A DNA stretch of 41,801 bases from an uncultured Prevotella sp. (GCA_905236875.1 CAJOQT010000045.1:1-41801); one strand, 5' to 3'; positions 34,827 to 41,801 are shown, counted from the stretch's first letter. Translations and numbers: made by a program. The notes: generated by a model not told the origin, from the letters alone.

Positions 34827-34828
34827 AC

Positions 34829-35188
34829 TTATGCCTCCTTTACGTTTTTCTTGTTTCGCACGATACGGATAGTCAAATGCACCTGATTTTCGGGGTGGGC
34901 ATCGGAATTCAGTTTGCTGATACGACATTCGAAGATGTCAGTCCAACCCATTTCAAGAAAAGCTGCAACTTGCTTGTTGTCGTCGCGTGGGATATATCCC
35001 AGACGGAACTCTTCCTTTTGAGCATCTGTGTAGATGACTTCTACGGCATTGCCATCGAAGCGATTCTCCTTGTCTAATCTCAATCCGAGTGGCGTTCCCA
35101 CTTTGAGTTCGTTCCACACCTCGTCTGCATCGTGGTACATACGACCTGCGAGGTGGCAATCCATAAAATACAATTTCTTTGCAACCAT
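34829..35188 (-). CDS. HIRAN domain protein
   Basis: A stand-alone HIRAN domain of 119 residues. Family hallmarks are HLAGRMYHDADEVWNELKVG, LRLDKENRFDGNAVEVIY and LGYIPRDDNKQVAAFLEMG. HIRAN domains bind 3' ends of single-stranded DNA or damaged forks in HLTF/Rad5-type helicases, and bacteria often carry them alone. It may sense DNA ends or stalled forks for this island. The ATG at 35188 was chosen over a TTG four codons upstream. It is coupled to the miniprotein. Its promoter overlaps the 21-bp inverted repeat proposed as the WYL operator. Confidence 0.88.
   Translation of the reverse strand: MVAKKLYFMDCHLAGRMYHDADEVWNELKVGTPLGLRLDKENRFDGNAVEVIYTDAQKEEFRLGYIPRDDNKQVAAFLEMGWTDIFECRISKLNSDAHPENQVHLTIRIVRNKKNVKEA
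34834..34840 (-). promoter_or_regulatory. strong Shine-Dalgarno for the miniprotein
   Basis: AAGGAGG lies within the last codons of the HIRAN gene (Lys-Glu-Ala-stop), seven bases before the miniprotein ATG. Most other genes here lack such a site. Confidence 0.7.
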
Positions 35189-35230
35189 ACCTTCATTCAA
35201 TTAATAGTTCAACAATCATGTTATCGGTTG

Positions 35231-35238
35231 CAAAGATA
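35231..35238 (-). promoter_or_regulatory. -7 box of the HIRAN-miniprotein operon
   Basis: TATCTTTG (35238-35231) on the minus strand matches TAnnTTTG. TTTG at 35257-35254 is 15 bases upstream, inside the candidate operator. The leader would be about 40 nt. Confidence 0.5.
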
Positions 35239-35246
35239 GGCGCACA

Positions 35247-35267
35247 TTGTTTCAAATCGTGGAACAA
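35247..35267. promoter_or_regulatory. candidate operator (21-bp inverted repeat)
   Basis: ttgtttc (35247-35253), seven bases, then ggaacaa (35261-35267): six of seven arm positions are complementary. It covers the -33 area of the HIRAN promoter and is 13 bp from the WYL gene stop. WYL regulators of defence loci (CapW, BrxR type) bind inverted repeats in promoters; the match of regulator and site here is inference. Confidence 0.45.
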
Positions 35268-35280
35268 CCTCGGTTTTTTT

Positions 35281-36186
35281 TCATTTTTCGTATCGTTTGA
35301 TGGCGTTTTTGTGCCATTCGACGATTTCATCAGCTAAAGATTGGGGCTCCAAGACCTCCACCCACTGACCACGCGAGAGGAGCTGGGCCTTGAAGTCACT
35401 GGTGGGACGTAGTTTCAGTTCGAAGTCGCAATACTCGTCAGTAGAGGCGATTTCCTTATGGCTGTGATGCAGAGGCAGGTCACGCAGATAGTACCGTTCA
35501 TAACCATAAGCACGTAGCACGATACGTTCTGGAGTTATCCTGTCGTCAACTACTATGCCGTAGCTGTCGCTGAAGAATCTGGCGGCATCAAAGTCCTCGT
35601 CTATCTTGAATTTCTCGTCAAGTAGCTCCTCCTTCTCAATGCGGTCGAAGGAGAAAGTACTGAACATTCCGCTCTCAAATCGAGCCACCAGATACCATCG
35701 CTGGCGGAACAACTTCACGCAGTAGGGAGCCAACTTATATGTGGCATTCTCTGGAGAACCATAACGCCGATAGGTAAGGGATATCATACGATTTTCCTTC
35801 ATCGCCTTGATAACCTGCTGGAGTTTGTCTCCTCCGGAAGGCACGTGTTCCAGCAGAATACGACTGTGCAGGCTCTGGCTTTCCTCCACCATATTGCCCA
35901 CGCTCAATGTTGAGAGCATCCAGTTCTGAACGGAATCCTCGCGCAGCACATACTCATTACCTATATAATATCTGTTGCCGTTCTTCTTGTCGCAGTCGAT
36001 ATAGATGCCAAAGATGTCCTCGATGGCACACTTATGACGATAGAACGTAGTGCGGGCCATCTCCATGCCCTCACTCATATCCGTCTTAAGCCAACGCTCA
36101 TTAATCTCAGCAAAGGTAATGGCCTTGGCATGATAGATGGTATTCACCAGCCAGATGTATTCCTTGAACTTAGTATATGTTGTCAT
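35281..36186 (-). CDS. WYL-domain transcriptional regulator
   Basis: A 301-residue protein with an N-terminal winged-helix region (MTTYTKFKEYIWLVNTIYH, ARTTFYRHKCAIEDIFGIYI), a central WYL Sm-like domain containing RQRWYLVARFE, and a C-terminal extension (WCX-like) ending QWVEVLEPQSLADEIV. Proteins of this design repress phage-defence genes and respond to nucleic-acid ligands; the ligand here is unknown. The ATG at 36186 has a TATATTTG box 23 bp upstream, and a far longer upstream frame was rejected because it runs antisense-like through the ABC gene. It is the first gene of the island and lies directly before the HIRAN promoter. Confidence 0.9.
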   Translation of the reverse strand: MTTYTKFKEYIWLVNTIYHAKAITFAEINERWLKTDMSEGMEMARTTFYRHKCAIEDIFGIYIDCDKKNGNRYYIGNEYVLREDSVQNWMLSTLSVGNMVEESQSLHSRILLEHVPSGGDKLQQVIKAMKENRMISLTYRRYGSPENATYKLAPYCVKLFRQRWYLVARFESGMFSTFSFDRIEKEELLDEKFKIDEDFDAARFFSDSYGIVVDDRITPERIVLRAYGYERYYLRDLPLHHSHKEIASTDEYCDFELKLRPTSDFKAQLLSRGQWVEVLEPQSLADEIVEWHKNAIKRYEK

Positions 36187-36208
36187 ACTTCGAGTAACTT
36201 CTATTTGG

Positions 36209-36216
36209 CAAATATA
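36209..36216 (-). promoter_or_regulatory. -7 box of the WYL gene
   Basis: TATATTTG (36216-36209) in the 34-bp gap after the ABC ATPase gene gives the regulator its own promoter. No -33 box is clear. Confidence 0.45.
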
Positions 36217-36220
36217 CAAA

Positions 36221-37552
36221 TTAACTATTGACAGCGGGGCGCTGAAGGGTGAGGGTATGGGTGATGCAGGCGGGCAGCTCTTCCTGGTAGTGTGTGACCA
36301 TGATGAGGGTTTTGTTGGGACGCTGGCAGAAGGCTTCGATGATGTCCCTGACCAGTTGGCGGTTGACGTCATCCAGCCCGTGAAGTGGTTCGTCGAGGAT
36401 GAGCAGCTCCGGGTCCTTGACGAAGGCACGCGCCAGCAGAACCAGCCGCTGTTCGCCGCTGGAGAGCTGCAGGAAGCTGCGGTCAGCCAGTGTGTCAATG
36501 CCGAAGATATGCATCCATCGGCGGCATTGTTCCAGCTCGTCGGCAGTAGGACGGACATACAGTCCTACGGTGTCCTTTAGTCCGCTGGCAACGATGCGGA
36601 TGGCTGGCAGGTCACGGTGGTAGGAGCGTGCCAGCTCGGGTGATACATAGCCTATGTGGCGCTTGATGTCCCAGATGCTTTCTCCACTCTCGCCTCGCTG
36701 ATAGCCGAAGAGTGCGATGTCGCAGGCATAGCTCTGTGGGTTGTCGGCACAGACCAGTGACAGCAGGGTCGATTTCCCAGAACCGTTTTGTCCCAACAAT
36801 GCCCAGCGTTCTCCGTTGCATACAGTCCAGTTAAGGCCTTCCAGAATGGTGCGTTCACCATAGCGGATGCTGACGTTGCGCATGCGGATGACTTCTTTTG
36901 AGTTTAGTGTTGAGTGATGAGAGTTCTTTGCTGAGCCAAGCGGCAGAGCCGAGCGGAGAGACATTTGCTCTTGCTTGTTGCAGGCGGCAGAAGGCGTGCG
37001 TTGGCTGAGATAGCAGGCGAGGGACAGCTCACGGCCCTCGTGGTCCATGTCGATGATGCGTTCTGTATAGGAAGGTATGTCATCGGTCTTGGCAAGGACG
37101 AGGTAGAGGTCAAGCTGCTGTTCTCTGGCGAGGAGCAGCAGGAGGTCACGCAGCTGTTGGCGTGTCTCAGCATCGAGCCCGATGAAGGGATTGTCGAGAA
37201 TGAGTATTTTAGGATGGCAGAGCAATGTCTTGACAAGCTGGAACTTACGCAGCTCACCGCTGGAAAGGGTGATGATGTACTTGTCGAGTGACTCTTGCAG
37301 GTGGAAGAGCTTGAGTAACGGGTTGACCTCAGTTTCCTCCCAACTTCCCAGCTTCTGGCGGACAGTAGGCATCTCTGCGTCGATGTCATGCTGGTTCCAC
37401 CGTAGCTGTAGGTAGTAAGACCCGTCAACGGCAGGGCCATAGGAGTCGCGGAAGGCAATATAGCGGAGCTTGTCGCTGGCAGTCTGTCTTCTGAACTGTT
37501 CCACCCATTGGGTCTTGCCGCTGGCGTTGCGGCCTACGATGGCAGTAATCAT
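36221..37552 (-). CDS. double ABC ATPase (ModF-like)
   Basis: A 443-residue soluble protein with two ABC modules. Module 1 has Walker A GRNASGKT, signature LSSGELRKFQL and Walker B LILDNPFIGLD. Module 2 has GQNGSGKST, LSSGEQRLVLLARA and LLILDEPLHGLDD, then a H loop VTHY. No membrane segment is seen, and no permease gene is adjacent. It resembles ModF/PhrA-type ATPases linked with molybdate transport, but that role is not shown here. The linker between modules (about residues 188-216) consists of repeat-derived residues PSAACNKQE and RSALPLGSAK followed by a Ser/His-rich stretch. It begins four bases after ruvC. Confidence 0.85.
   Translation of the reverse strand: MITAIVGRNASGKTQWVEQFRRQTASDKLRYIAFRDSYGPAVDGSYYLQLRWNQHDIDAEMPTVRQKLGSWEETEVNPLLKLFHLQESLDKYIITLSSGELRKFQLVKTLLCHPKILILDNPFIGLDAETRQQLRDLLLLLAREQQLDLYLVLAKTDDIPSYTERIIDMDHEGRELSLACYLSQRTPSAACNKQEQMSLRSALPLGSAKNSHHSTLNSKEVIRMRNVSIRYGERTILEGLNWTVCNGERWALLGQNGSGKSTLLSLVCADNPQSYACDIALFGYQRGESGESIWDIKRHIGYVSPELARSYHRDLPAIRIVASGLKDTVGLYVRPTADELEQCRRWMHIFGIDTLADRSFLQLSSGEQRLVLLARAFVKDPELLILDEPLHGLDDVNRQLVRDIIEAFCQRPNKTLIMVTHYQEELPACITHTLTLQRPAVNS
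36905..36990 (-). repeat. repeat-derived insertion in ABC linker
   Basis: Contains the shared word cggcagagccgagcgg (in 36941-36957), a second half-copy gttgcaggcggcag (36977-36990), and a 7-bp-like repeat agtgttg/agtgatg near 36905-36920. It codes for the linker between the ABC modules in frame. Confidence 0.55.
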
Positions 37553-37556
37553 ATAC

Positions 37557-38120
37557 TTAATCTTTCACACGTTCCTTGTTCTTGTTGGCAAAGTCCTTCC
37601 AGCTGCGGTAGTGGGCGGGTGACTCGGGACGGTTCATCTGCATGTAGTGGCAGTAGGCGGCACCAAGGGCATCTGTGGCATCCATGAAGGTATCGACATC
37701 CTCCTTGGTCAGCTTCAGCAGCCGTTGTAGCATGCCTGCCACCTGCTCCTTCGAGGCATTGCCGTTGCCCGTGATGGCCATCTTGATTTTCATGGGTGCA
37801 TACTCATGGATGGGAACACCGTGATGGATGGCAGCGGCAATGGCTGTGCCCTGGGCACGTCCCAGCTTGAGCATGGACTGTACGTTCTTGCCGAAGAAGG
37901 GAGCTTCGATAGCCATCTCGTCAGGCAGGTAGCTGTCTATGATTCCTGTGACGCGTTCGAAGATATGGCCCAGCTTGAGGTAGCCGTCGGCAAACTTCCG
38001 CAGGTCGATGACACCCATCGTCACCATCTCTGCCTTGCCGTCAACAACCTTGATGAGTCCGTAGCCCATGATGTTGGTACCAGGGTCGATACCGAGTATA
38101 ATCTTTTCAGACTTTGACAT
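37557..38120 (-). CDS. ruvC: Holliday junction resolvase RuvC
   Basis: A 187-residue endonuclease that cuts Holliday junctions with RuvAB. The RNase H fold acidic residues are in ILGIDPGTNIMGYG, MAIEAPFFGKN and VDTFMDATDALGAA; the LGRAQGTAIAAA helix is typical. The C-terminal tail (ESPAHYRSWKDFANKNKE) is a short species-specific extension. It lies between ispE (16 bp upstream) and the ABC ATPase gene (4 bp downstream). Confidence 0.95.
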   Translation of the reverse strand: MSKSEKIILGIDPGTNIMGYGLIKVVDGKAEMVTMGVIDLRKFADGYLKLGHIFERVTGIIDSYLPDEMAIEAPFFGKNVQSMLKLGRAQGTAIAAAIHHGVPIHEYAPMKIKMAITGNGNASKEQVAGMLQRLLKLTKEDVDTFMDATDALGAAYCHYMQMNRPESPAHYRSWKDFANKNKERVKD

Positions 38121-38136
38121 GTCGGGAATCAGGGCG

Positions 38137-39024
38137 TTAAAGGGGAATACAACAATGGAACATGCCGTCGAAAGGCAGCTCGACAGGCTCCCGGAACAGG
38201 CCGAACAATGCGCTGCCCGAACCGCTCATGGCAGCATAGACGGCACCCAAGTCGTAGAGCTGCTGCTTGACCTTGCCCAGTGTGGGATGCAGACGGAAGA
38301 TACCCTCCTCAAAGTCGTTGGTCAGCTGGTCACGCCAGGTCTCTACAGGCTGGGCAATCACCTCGCGACAGTTCCTGACGGGCTTGCGCGGGGTGATGAG
38401 TGAATAGGCCTCACCGGTGGAGACGGGAATGTCTGGACGTACAATGCCGATGTGCCAACCCATCAGGGAGAGTGGAACGGGTGACAGCTTCTCGCCAATG
38501 CCTTCTGCATACTGTGGTTTCGGATCGATGAAGAAGGCACAGTCGGCACCCAGTCGGGCTGCATAGCCTTTCAGCTGTTCTGTGGTCAGGTGCAGCTGGC
38601 ATAACTCGTTGAGCATGACCAGCATGTATGCGCCGTCACTGGAACCGCCTCCCATGCCTGCCTGGGTGGGAATACCTTTCTTTAATCGTGTGCATACGCG
38701 AGGGATTCTGGGGAAGTCCTGCTTCAGGAGCTGGTAGGCACGGACGATGAGGTTCTTCTGCGGGTCACCTTCAATGCGGATGCCTTCCAGGGTCAGTTCG
38801 CAATCGGTTGCAGGGATGTCTTCAGAAGTTGGAGTAGGGGATAGGCTTACCTCCAACTCGTCACAGATGGGAACAGGGTAGAACACGGTCTCTAAGTTGT
38901 GGTAGCCGTCGCTCCTGCGTTCTACGACGTTGAGTCCGAGATTGATCTTTGCTACTGGATAGCAGAGTGTTGGGTGTTCTTGCATGTTGCAGGCGGCAGA
39001 GCCGAGCGGAGTATTGGGAGACAT
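38137..39024 (-). CDS. ispE: 4-diphosphocytidyl-2-C-methyl-D-erythritol kinase
   Basis: The GHMP kinase of the MEP isoprenoid pathway. AKINLGLNVVERRSDGYHNL is the family start, GIPTQAGMGGGSSDGA the ATP-binding motif and MSGSGSALFGLF the C-terminal GHMP motif. From the ATG at 39024 the protein has 295 residues, but its first 13 (TPLGSAACNMQE region) derive from the dispersed repeat and do not resemble the family. A second ATG at 38985 gives a more usual N-terminus (282 residues), so the true start is uncertain. Direct repeats of 11 bp flank this extension. Confidence 0.92.
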   Translation of the reverse strand: MSPNTPLGSAACNMQEHPTLCYPVAKINLGLNVVERRSDGYHNLETVFYPVPICDELEVSLSPTPTSEDIPATDCELTLEGIRIEGDPQKNLIVRAYQLLKQDFPRIPRVCTRLKKGIPTQAGMGGGSSDGAYMLVMLNELCQLHLTTEQLKGYAARLGADCAFFIDPKPQYAEGIGEKLSPVPLSLMGWHIGIVRPDIPVSTGEAYSLITPRKPVRNCREVIAQPVETWRDQLTNDFEEGIFRLHPTLGKVKQQLYDLGAVYAAMSGSGSALFGLFREPVELPFDGMFHCCIPL

Positions 39025-39037
39025 TTTGTTGGGTGTT
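38968..39037. repeat. direct repeats flanking a repeat-derived insertion at ispE start
   Basis: TGTTGGGTGTT occurs at 38968-38978 and 39027-39037. Between them lie 48 bp holding the word gcaggcggcagagccgagcgg (38989-39009, last base the 21st), which is shared with the phosphatase and ABC genes. The layout resembles an insertion with duplicated target, or a tandem duplication. Confidence 0.55.
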
Positions 39038-39039
39038 AG

Positions 39040-39462
39040 TTACTGTTGACGCTTGAAGGTCATTTTCGAGGGCAGCTTCTGCCATTTACCGTTCTTGGGC
39101 ACCTTGATGGGACTGCCTTCGCCCTGTATGAGGATGAGGGTGGAGTCGTTGGGTATCTTCAGGGTGGCTTCCAGGTCTTCGCTGCCGTAGTCGTTGATCA
39201 TCTGTAGCCGGGCCTCCTTACCGTTCTTCACCTCGGCATCGGTTATCAGCCAGTAGAAACCGTTGTGCTGTCTGGCCAGATAGCCTGGCAGGTTGCCAAA
39301 CATGTCGTGGTCGGGAACATGCATACCGTCACCATAGAGGTTGATGTGCATATAGACGCTAAATTCCTCGTTGGTGAAATATCCTTTGAAGGGCTGGCTT
39401 TCCTGTGCGTTGGCAGCCAGTGAGAACAGCCCGAGAAGTGCTGTGAGCAGTATTGATTTCAT
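39040..39462 (-). CDS. small secreted protein
   Basis: A 140-residue protein with a cleavable signal peptide (LLTALLGLFSLAANAQ, cleavage after Ala-Asn-Ala) and a beta-rich mature part with FKGYFTNEEFSVYMHINLYG and DSTLILIQGEGSPIKVPK. No lipobox is present, so it should be periplasmic or secreted. I recognise no family of known function. The ATG at 39462 places the signal at the N-terminus; an upstream non-ATG extension was not used. A TAACTTTG box lies 25 bp upstream (39494-39487). It may be cotranscribed with ispE, 15 bp downstream. Confidence 0.78.
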   Translation of the reverse strand: MKSILLTALLGLFSLAANAQESQPFKGYFTNEEFSVYMHINLYGDGMHVPDHDMFGNLPGYLARQHNGFYWLITDAEVKNGKEARLQMINDYGSEDLEATLKIPNDSTLILIQGEGSPIKVPKNGKWQKLPSKMTFKRQQ

Positions 39463-39486
39463 CTTTTTTTCAGTTTGTTGGATGGG

Positions 39487-39494
39487 CAAAGTTA
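39487..39494 (-). promoter_or_regulatory. -7 box of the small secreted protein gene
   Basis: TAACTTTG (39494-39487) on the minus strand matches TAnnTTTG. The -33 box is unclear. Confidence 0.4.
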
Positions 39495-39570
39495 GCAAAT
39501 ATAAATCAATAAATCAGAGGTTTTTATGAAAATATGTGCAATTTGTGGCAAGTTTTATGATTTTTTTAAG

Positions 39571-39578
39571 TACCTTTG
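39571..39578 (+). promoter_or_regulatory. -7 box of the glycogen operon
   Basis: TACCTTTG (39571-39578) matches the consensus, 21 bp before the glycogen synthase ATG. The closest TTTG (39542-39545) is 25 bases upstream, longer than usual. Confidence 0.45.
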
Positions 39579-39599
39579 CGGCCGTTATACGTATAAAGG

Positions 39600-41282
39600 A
39601 TGAAAAAAGGATTATTGAAACCTGACTATATCTTTGAGTCAAGCTGGGAAGTTTGTAATAAAGTCGGTGGCATTTACACCGTTCTTTCCTCTCGCGCAAA
39701 GACATTGCAGGACATGATGCCGGACAGGATAATATTTATCGGTCCCGATTTTTGGAAGGAGAAGAAGTGTCCTTATTTCAGCGAGGATAAGACGCTTTTT
39801 GCCGAATGGAAACGTACCGCATTGGCAGACGGCCTGAAAGTCAGAATAGGACGCTGGACCATTCCTGGCAGTCCTATTGCCATTCTGGTTGACTTCAACC
39901 CCTACTTTGAAAAGAAGAACGAGATCTACACTTGGCTGTGGGAAAACTACGGCGTGGATTCACTCCATGCCTATGGTGACTACGATGAGGCCTCCATGTT
40001 CTCGTATGCTACCGGACTGGTGGTCGAGAGCCTGTACAACTGCATTATCTCACCTCTCACCTCTCAACCCTCACCTCTAAAGGTCATCTATCACGCCAAT
40101 GAATGGATGTGCGGTCTTGGCGCTTTGTACATCAACAACAAGCTGCCGCAGATAGGAACCGTCTTTACTACCCATGCTACGAGCATCGGACGCTCGATAG
40201 CCGGAAACCAGAAACCCCTCTACGACTATCTGTTTGCCTACAATGGTGACCAGATGGCCGGTGAGCTGAACATGCAGTCGAAGCACTCTATTGAGAAGCA
40301 GACGGCCCTGCATGTGGATTGCTTCACCACGGTGAGCGACATCACAGCCAAGGAATGTCTGGAACTGTTGGACAAGCCCGTTGACGTGGTATTGCCCAAT
40401 GGCTTCGATGACAGCTTTGTACCTAAGGCCAGCCAGTTTACCCGTAAGCGTAATGCTGCACGCCGCCGTTTGTTGCAGGTGGCCAATGCCCTGCTGGGTG
40501 AGCAGCTCGGTGATGATACACTGATTGTCTCCACCAGTGGTCGCTATGAGTTCCGCAACAAGGGTATTGACGTGTTTGTGGAAGCCATGAACCGTCTGCT
40601 GCGTGACAGGGACTTGAAGAAGAACGTCCTGGCATTCATCGAGGTGCCCGGTTGGGTAGGGGAACCGAGGAAGGACTTGCAGGAAAGGTTAGAAGACCCC
40701 TTGGGGGCCGTAGGAGGGGCATCTCCCCTTGAGGTTCCCATGATTACCCATTGGCTGCATAACATGAGTCATGACAACGTGCTGGGTATGATGAAATACT
40801 ACGACATGCACAACCGCAAGGACGACCGTGTGAAGGTCATCTTCCTGCCCTGCTATCTGGATGGCAAGGACGGCATTGTCAACATGACCTATTACGACGT
40901 GGTGCTGGGCAATGACCTCTGCATCTATCCCTCGTACTATGAGCCGTGGGGCTACACACCACTGGAGGCCATCGCCTTCAAGGTGCCCTGCATCACTACC
41001 GACCTGGCAGGTTTTGGCCTGTGGGCCAACAGCGTGTTCGGCAGGTATGGCGAGATTGAGGATGGCGTGAAGGTCATCCACCGCACTGACTACAACTACT
41101 CTGAGGTGGCTGATATGATCAAGGATACGGTGGCCAAGTTCTCCGGCATGACACAGAAGGAAATCGATGCCTGCCGTAAGAATGCCGGTGAGTTGTCGAA
41201 GAAAGCTCTTTGGAGTGAGTTCATCAAATTCTACGAACAGGCCTACGACATAGCACTGCGCAAAGCCCAAGGCCGACAGTAA
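39600..41282 (+). CDS. glycogen synthase, eukaryote-like (GT3 type)
   Basis: A 560-residue GT-B enzyme that extends glycogen with glucose from a nucleotide sugar. The start KPDYIFESSWEVCNKVGGIY and the FTTHATSIGRSIAGN, HCFTTVSDITAKE-type and late YEPWGYTPLEAIAFKVPC motifs match the Bacteroidota synthases related to eukaryotic GYS (GT3). It is unlike bacterial GlgA (GT5). Two short stretches look inserted: residues about 151-160 (SPLTSQPSPL, from a heptamer repeat) and about 364-379 (DPLGAVGGASPLE). Neither breaks the catalytic motifs. The ATG at 39600 follows a -7 box closely. glgP follows by 51 bp. Confidence 0.92.
   Translation: MKKGLLKPDYIFESSWEVCNKVGGIYTVLSSRAKTLQDMMPDRIIFIGPDFWKEKKCPYFSEDKTLFAEWKRTALADGLKVRIGRWTIPGSPIAILVDFNPYFEKKNEIYTWLWENYGVDSLHAYGDYDEASMFSYATGLVVESLYNCIISPLTSQPSPLKVIYHANEWMCGLGALYINNKLPQIGTVFTTHATSIGRSIAGNQKPLYDYLFAYNGDQMAGELNMQSKHSIEKQTALHVDCFTTVSDITAKECLELLDKPVDVVLPNGFDDSFVPKASQFTRKRNAARRRLLQVANALLGEQLGDDTLIVSTSGRYEFRNKGIDVFVEAMNRLLRDRDLKKNVLAFIEVPGWVGEPRKDLQERLEDPLGAVGGASPLEVPMITHWLHNMSHDNVLGMMKYYDMHNRKDDRVKVIFLPCYLDGKDGIVNMTYYDVVLGNDLCIYPSYYEPWGYTPLEAIAFKVPCITTDLAGFGLWANSVFGRYGEIEDGVKVIHRTDYNYSEVADMIKDTVAKFSGMTQKEIDACRKNAGELSKKALWSEFIKFYEQAYDIALRKAQGRQ
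40050..40077 (+). repeat. heptamer repeat inside glycogen synthase gene
   Basis: tcacctc, tcacctc, tcaaccc and tcacctc (40050-40056, 57-63, 64-70, 71-77) are four tandem 7-bp units, three identical. The unit is not a multiple of three, so gain or loss of one copy would shift the frame. Confidence 0.7.
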
Positions 41283-41333
41283 ATGCGAAACTGGAAAAAA
41301 TAAATTGTATATAGTAAAATTGTAAATTTCACG

Positions 41334-41801
41334 ATGAAAATCAAAGCTGATTATGCGAATGCTCCGCAATGGAAGGAGCTGACTGTGAAGTCAAGTCTTC
41401 CGGAACAACTGAAGTGTCTGGATGAGATTGCTCACAATCTTTGGTGGGTATGGAACTACGAGGCCCGTGACTTGTTCCGCGACCTTGACCCGGAAATCTA
41501 TCATGATGTAAAGCACAACCCTGTGATGTTGCTTGAGCGTCTCACTTTTGCCCGTAAGGAGGAAATCCTGAAGGACAAGGCACTGATGAAGCGCATCAAG
41601 AATGTCTATGACTCGTTCCGCAAGTATATCGACGTGGAACCCGACAAGACACGCCCCTCTGTAGCCTACTTCTGCATGGAGTATGGTATGCACTCTGCCC
41701 TGAAGATCTATTCCGGCGGTCTGGGAATGCTGGCCGGCGACTATGTCAAGGAGGCCAGTGACTCTAACGTCGATATGTGTGCCGTCGGTTTCCTCTATCG
41801 T
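41334..41801 (+). CDS. glgP: alpha-glucan phosphorylase, N-terminal part
   Basis: The first 156 codons of a GT35 phosphorylase; the gene runs off the window. The start [20 protein letters not shown] precedes [20 protein letters not shown] and [20 protein letters not shown], typical of the Bacteroidota GlgP type (TIGR02094-like). It cleaves alpha-1,4-glucan with phosphate to release glucose 1-phosphate. The catalytic and PLP-lysine regions lie beyond the window. It follows glycogen synthase by 51 bp in the same direction, so synthesis and breakdown of glycogen are probably on one transcript. Confidence 0.92.
   Translation, partial: MKIKADYANAPQWKELTVKSSLPEQLKCLDEIAHNLWWVWNYEARDLFRDLDPEIYHDVKHNPVMLLERLTFARKEEILKDKALMKRIKNVYDSFRKYIDVEPDKTRPSVAYFCMEYGMHSALKIYSGGLGMLAGDYVKEASDSNVDMCAVGFLYR

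Noticed and set aside
36187..36558. N-terminal extension of the WYL protein
   Set aside because: The extra 124 codons lie within the ABC ATPase gene, before the WYL promoter, and have no regulator-like sequence.
1..41801. tRNA, rRNA, riboswitch or IS element
   Set aside because: No cloverleaf, rRNA word, known riboswitch core or transposase motif was seen by eye; small RNAs cannot be excluded without a covariance search.

Overview
The window looks like chromosomal DNA of a Bacteroidota, most probably a Prevotella-type member of the Prevotellaceae. The grounds are as follows. Promoter -7 boxes follow TAnnTTTG. Shine-Dalgarno sites are nearly absent. LpxC and FabZ are fused. Fructose-bisphosphatase is class III. 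A eukaryotic-like glycogen synthase sits beside glgP. There is a nucleoid-type HU/SPOR membrane protein, and there are DUF4251 and DUF4738 lipoproteins. The genus is inferred from gene content, not proven. No rRNA, tRNA, CRISPR array or intact transposase was seen.

Layout. 1-328 is intergenic with two 19-bp palindromes. 329-1339 holds two convergent small lipoproteins separated by a long hairpin. 1584-4968 (+) is a signalling operon: a TPR/membrane SpoIIE phosphatase, a STAS protein and a soluble histidine kinase. 4955-15878 (-) is a long run of tightly packed housekeeping genes: purU, hisH, hisA, hisF, hisIE, an FtsE-like ATPase, lysC, lysA, two glycosyltransferases and fbp. 16025-17602 (-) carries an FHA/zinc-ribbon protein and the HU/SPOR membrane protein. 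17723-20708 (+) has an rfbC-like epimerase, UDP-glucose dehydrogenase and two lipoproteins. 20695-27193 (-) is an envelope operon: lpxD, lpxC-fabZ, lpxA, miaA and a class A PBP. An HD phosphohydrolase (-) and an RNA 2'-O-methyltransferase (+) diverge around 28.5 kb.

29.4-36.2 kb is an accessory defence island, inserted between core genes and running entirely on the minus strand. In transcription order it is a WYL regulator, a HIRAN protein, an 83-aa Cys-pair miniprotein, an ADP-ribosylglycohydrolase, a McrB-type GTPase/AAA protein and a McrC-type nuclease. A decayed Bro-N/DinD-like fragment lies at its distal edge. A 21-bp inverted repeat sits on the HIRAN promoter immediately downstream of the WYL gene and is a candidate operator. 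This combination is the best candidate for an incompletely described system.

36221-39462 (-) returns to core genes: a double ABC ATPase, ruvC, ispE and a small secreted protein. 39600 to the end (+) is the glycogen synthase followed by the start of glgP.

A second theme is small-scale sequence insertion. A GC-rich word of about 20 bp (ccgctcggctctgccgc-type) occurs in three genes (SpoIIE phosphatase, ABC ATPase, ispE), each time inside an apparent in-frame insertion or terminal extension. Short period-7 and period-8 tandem repeats mark several gene junctions and a loop in glycogen synthase.
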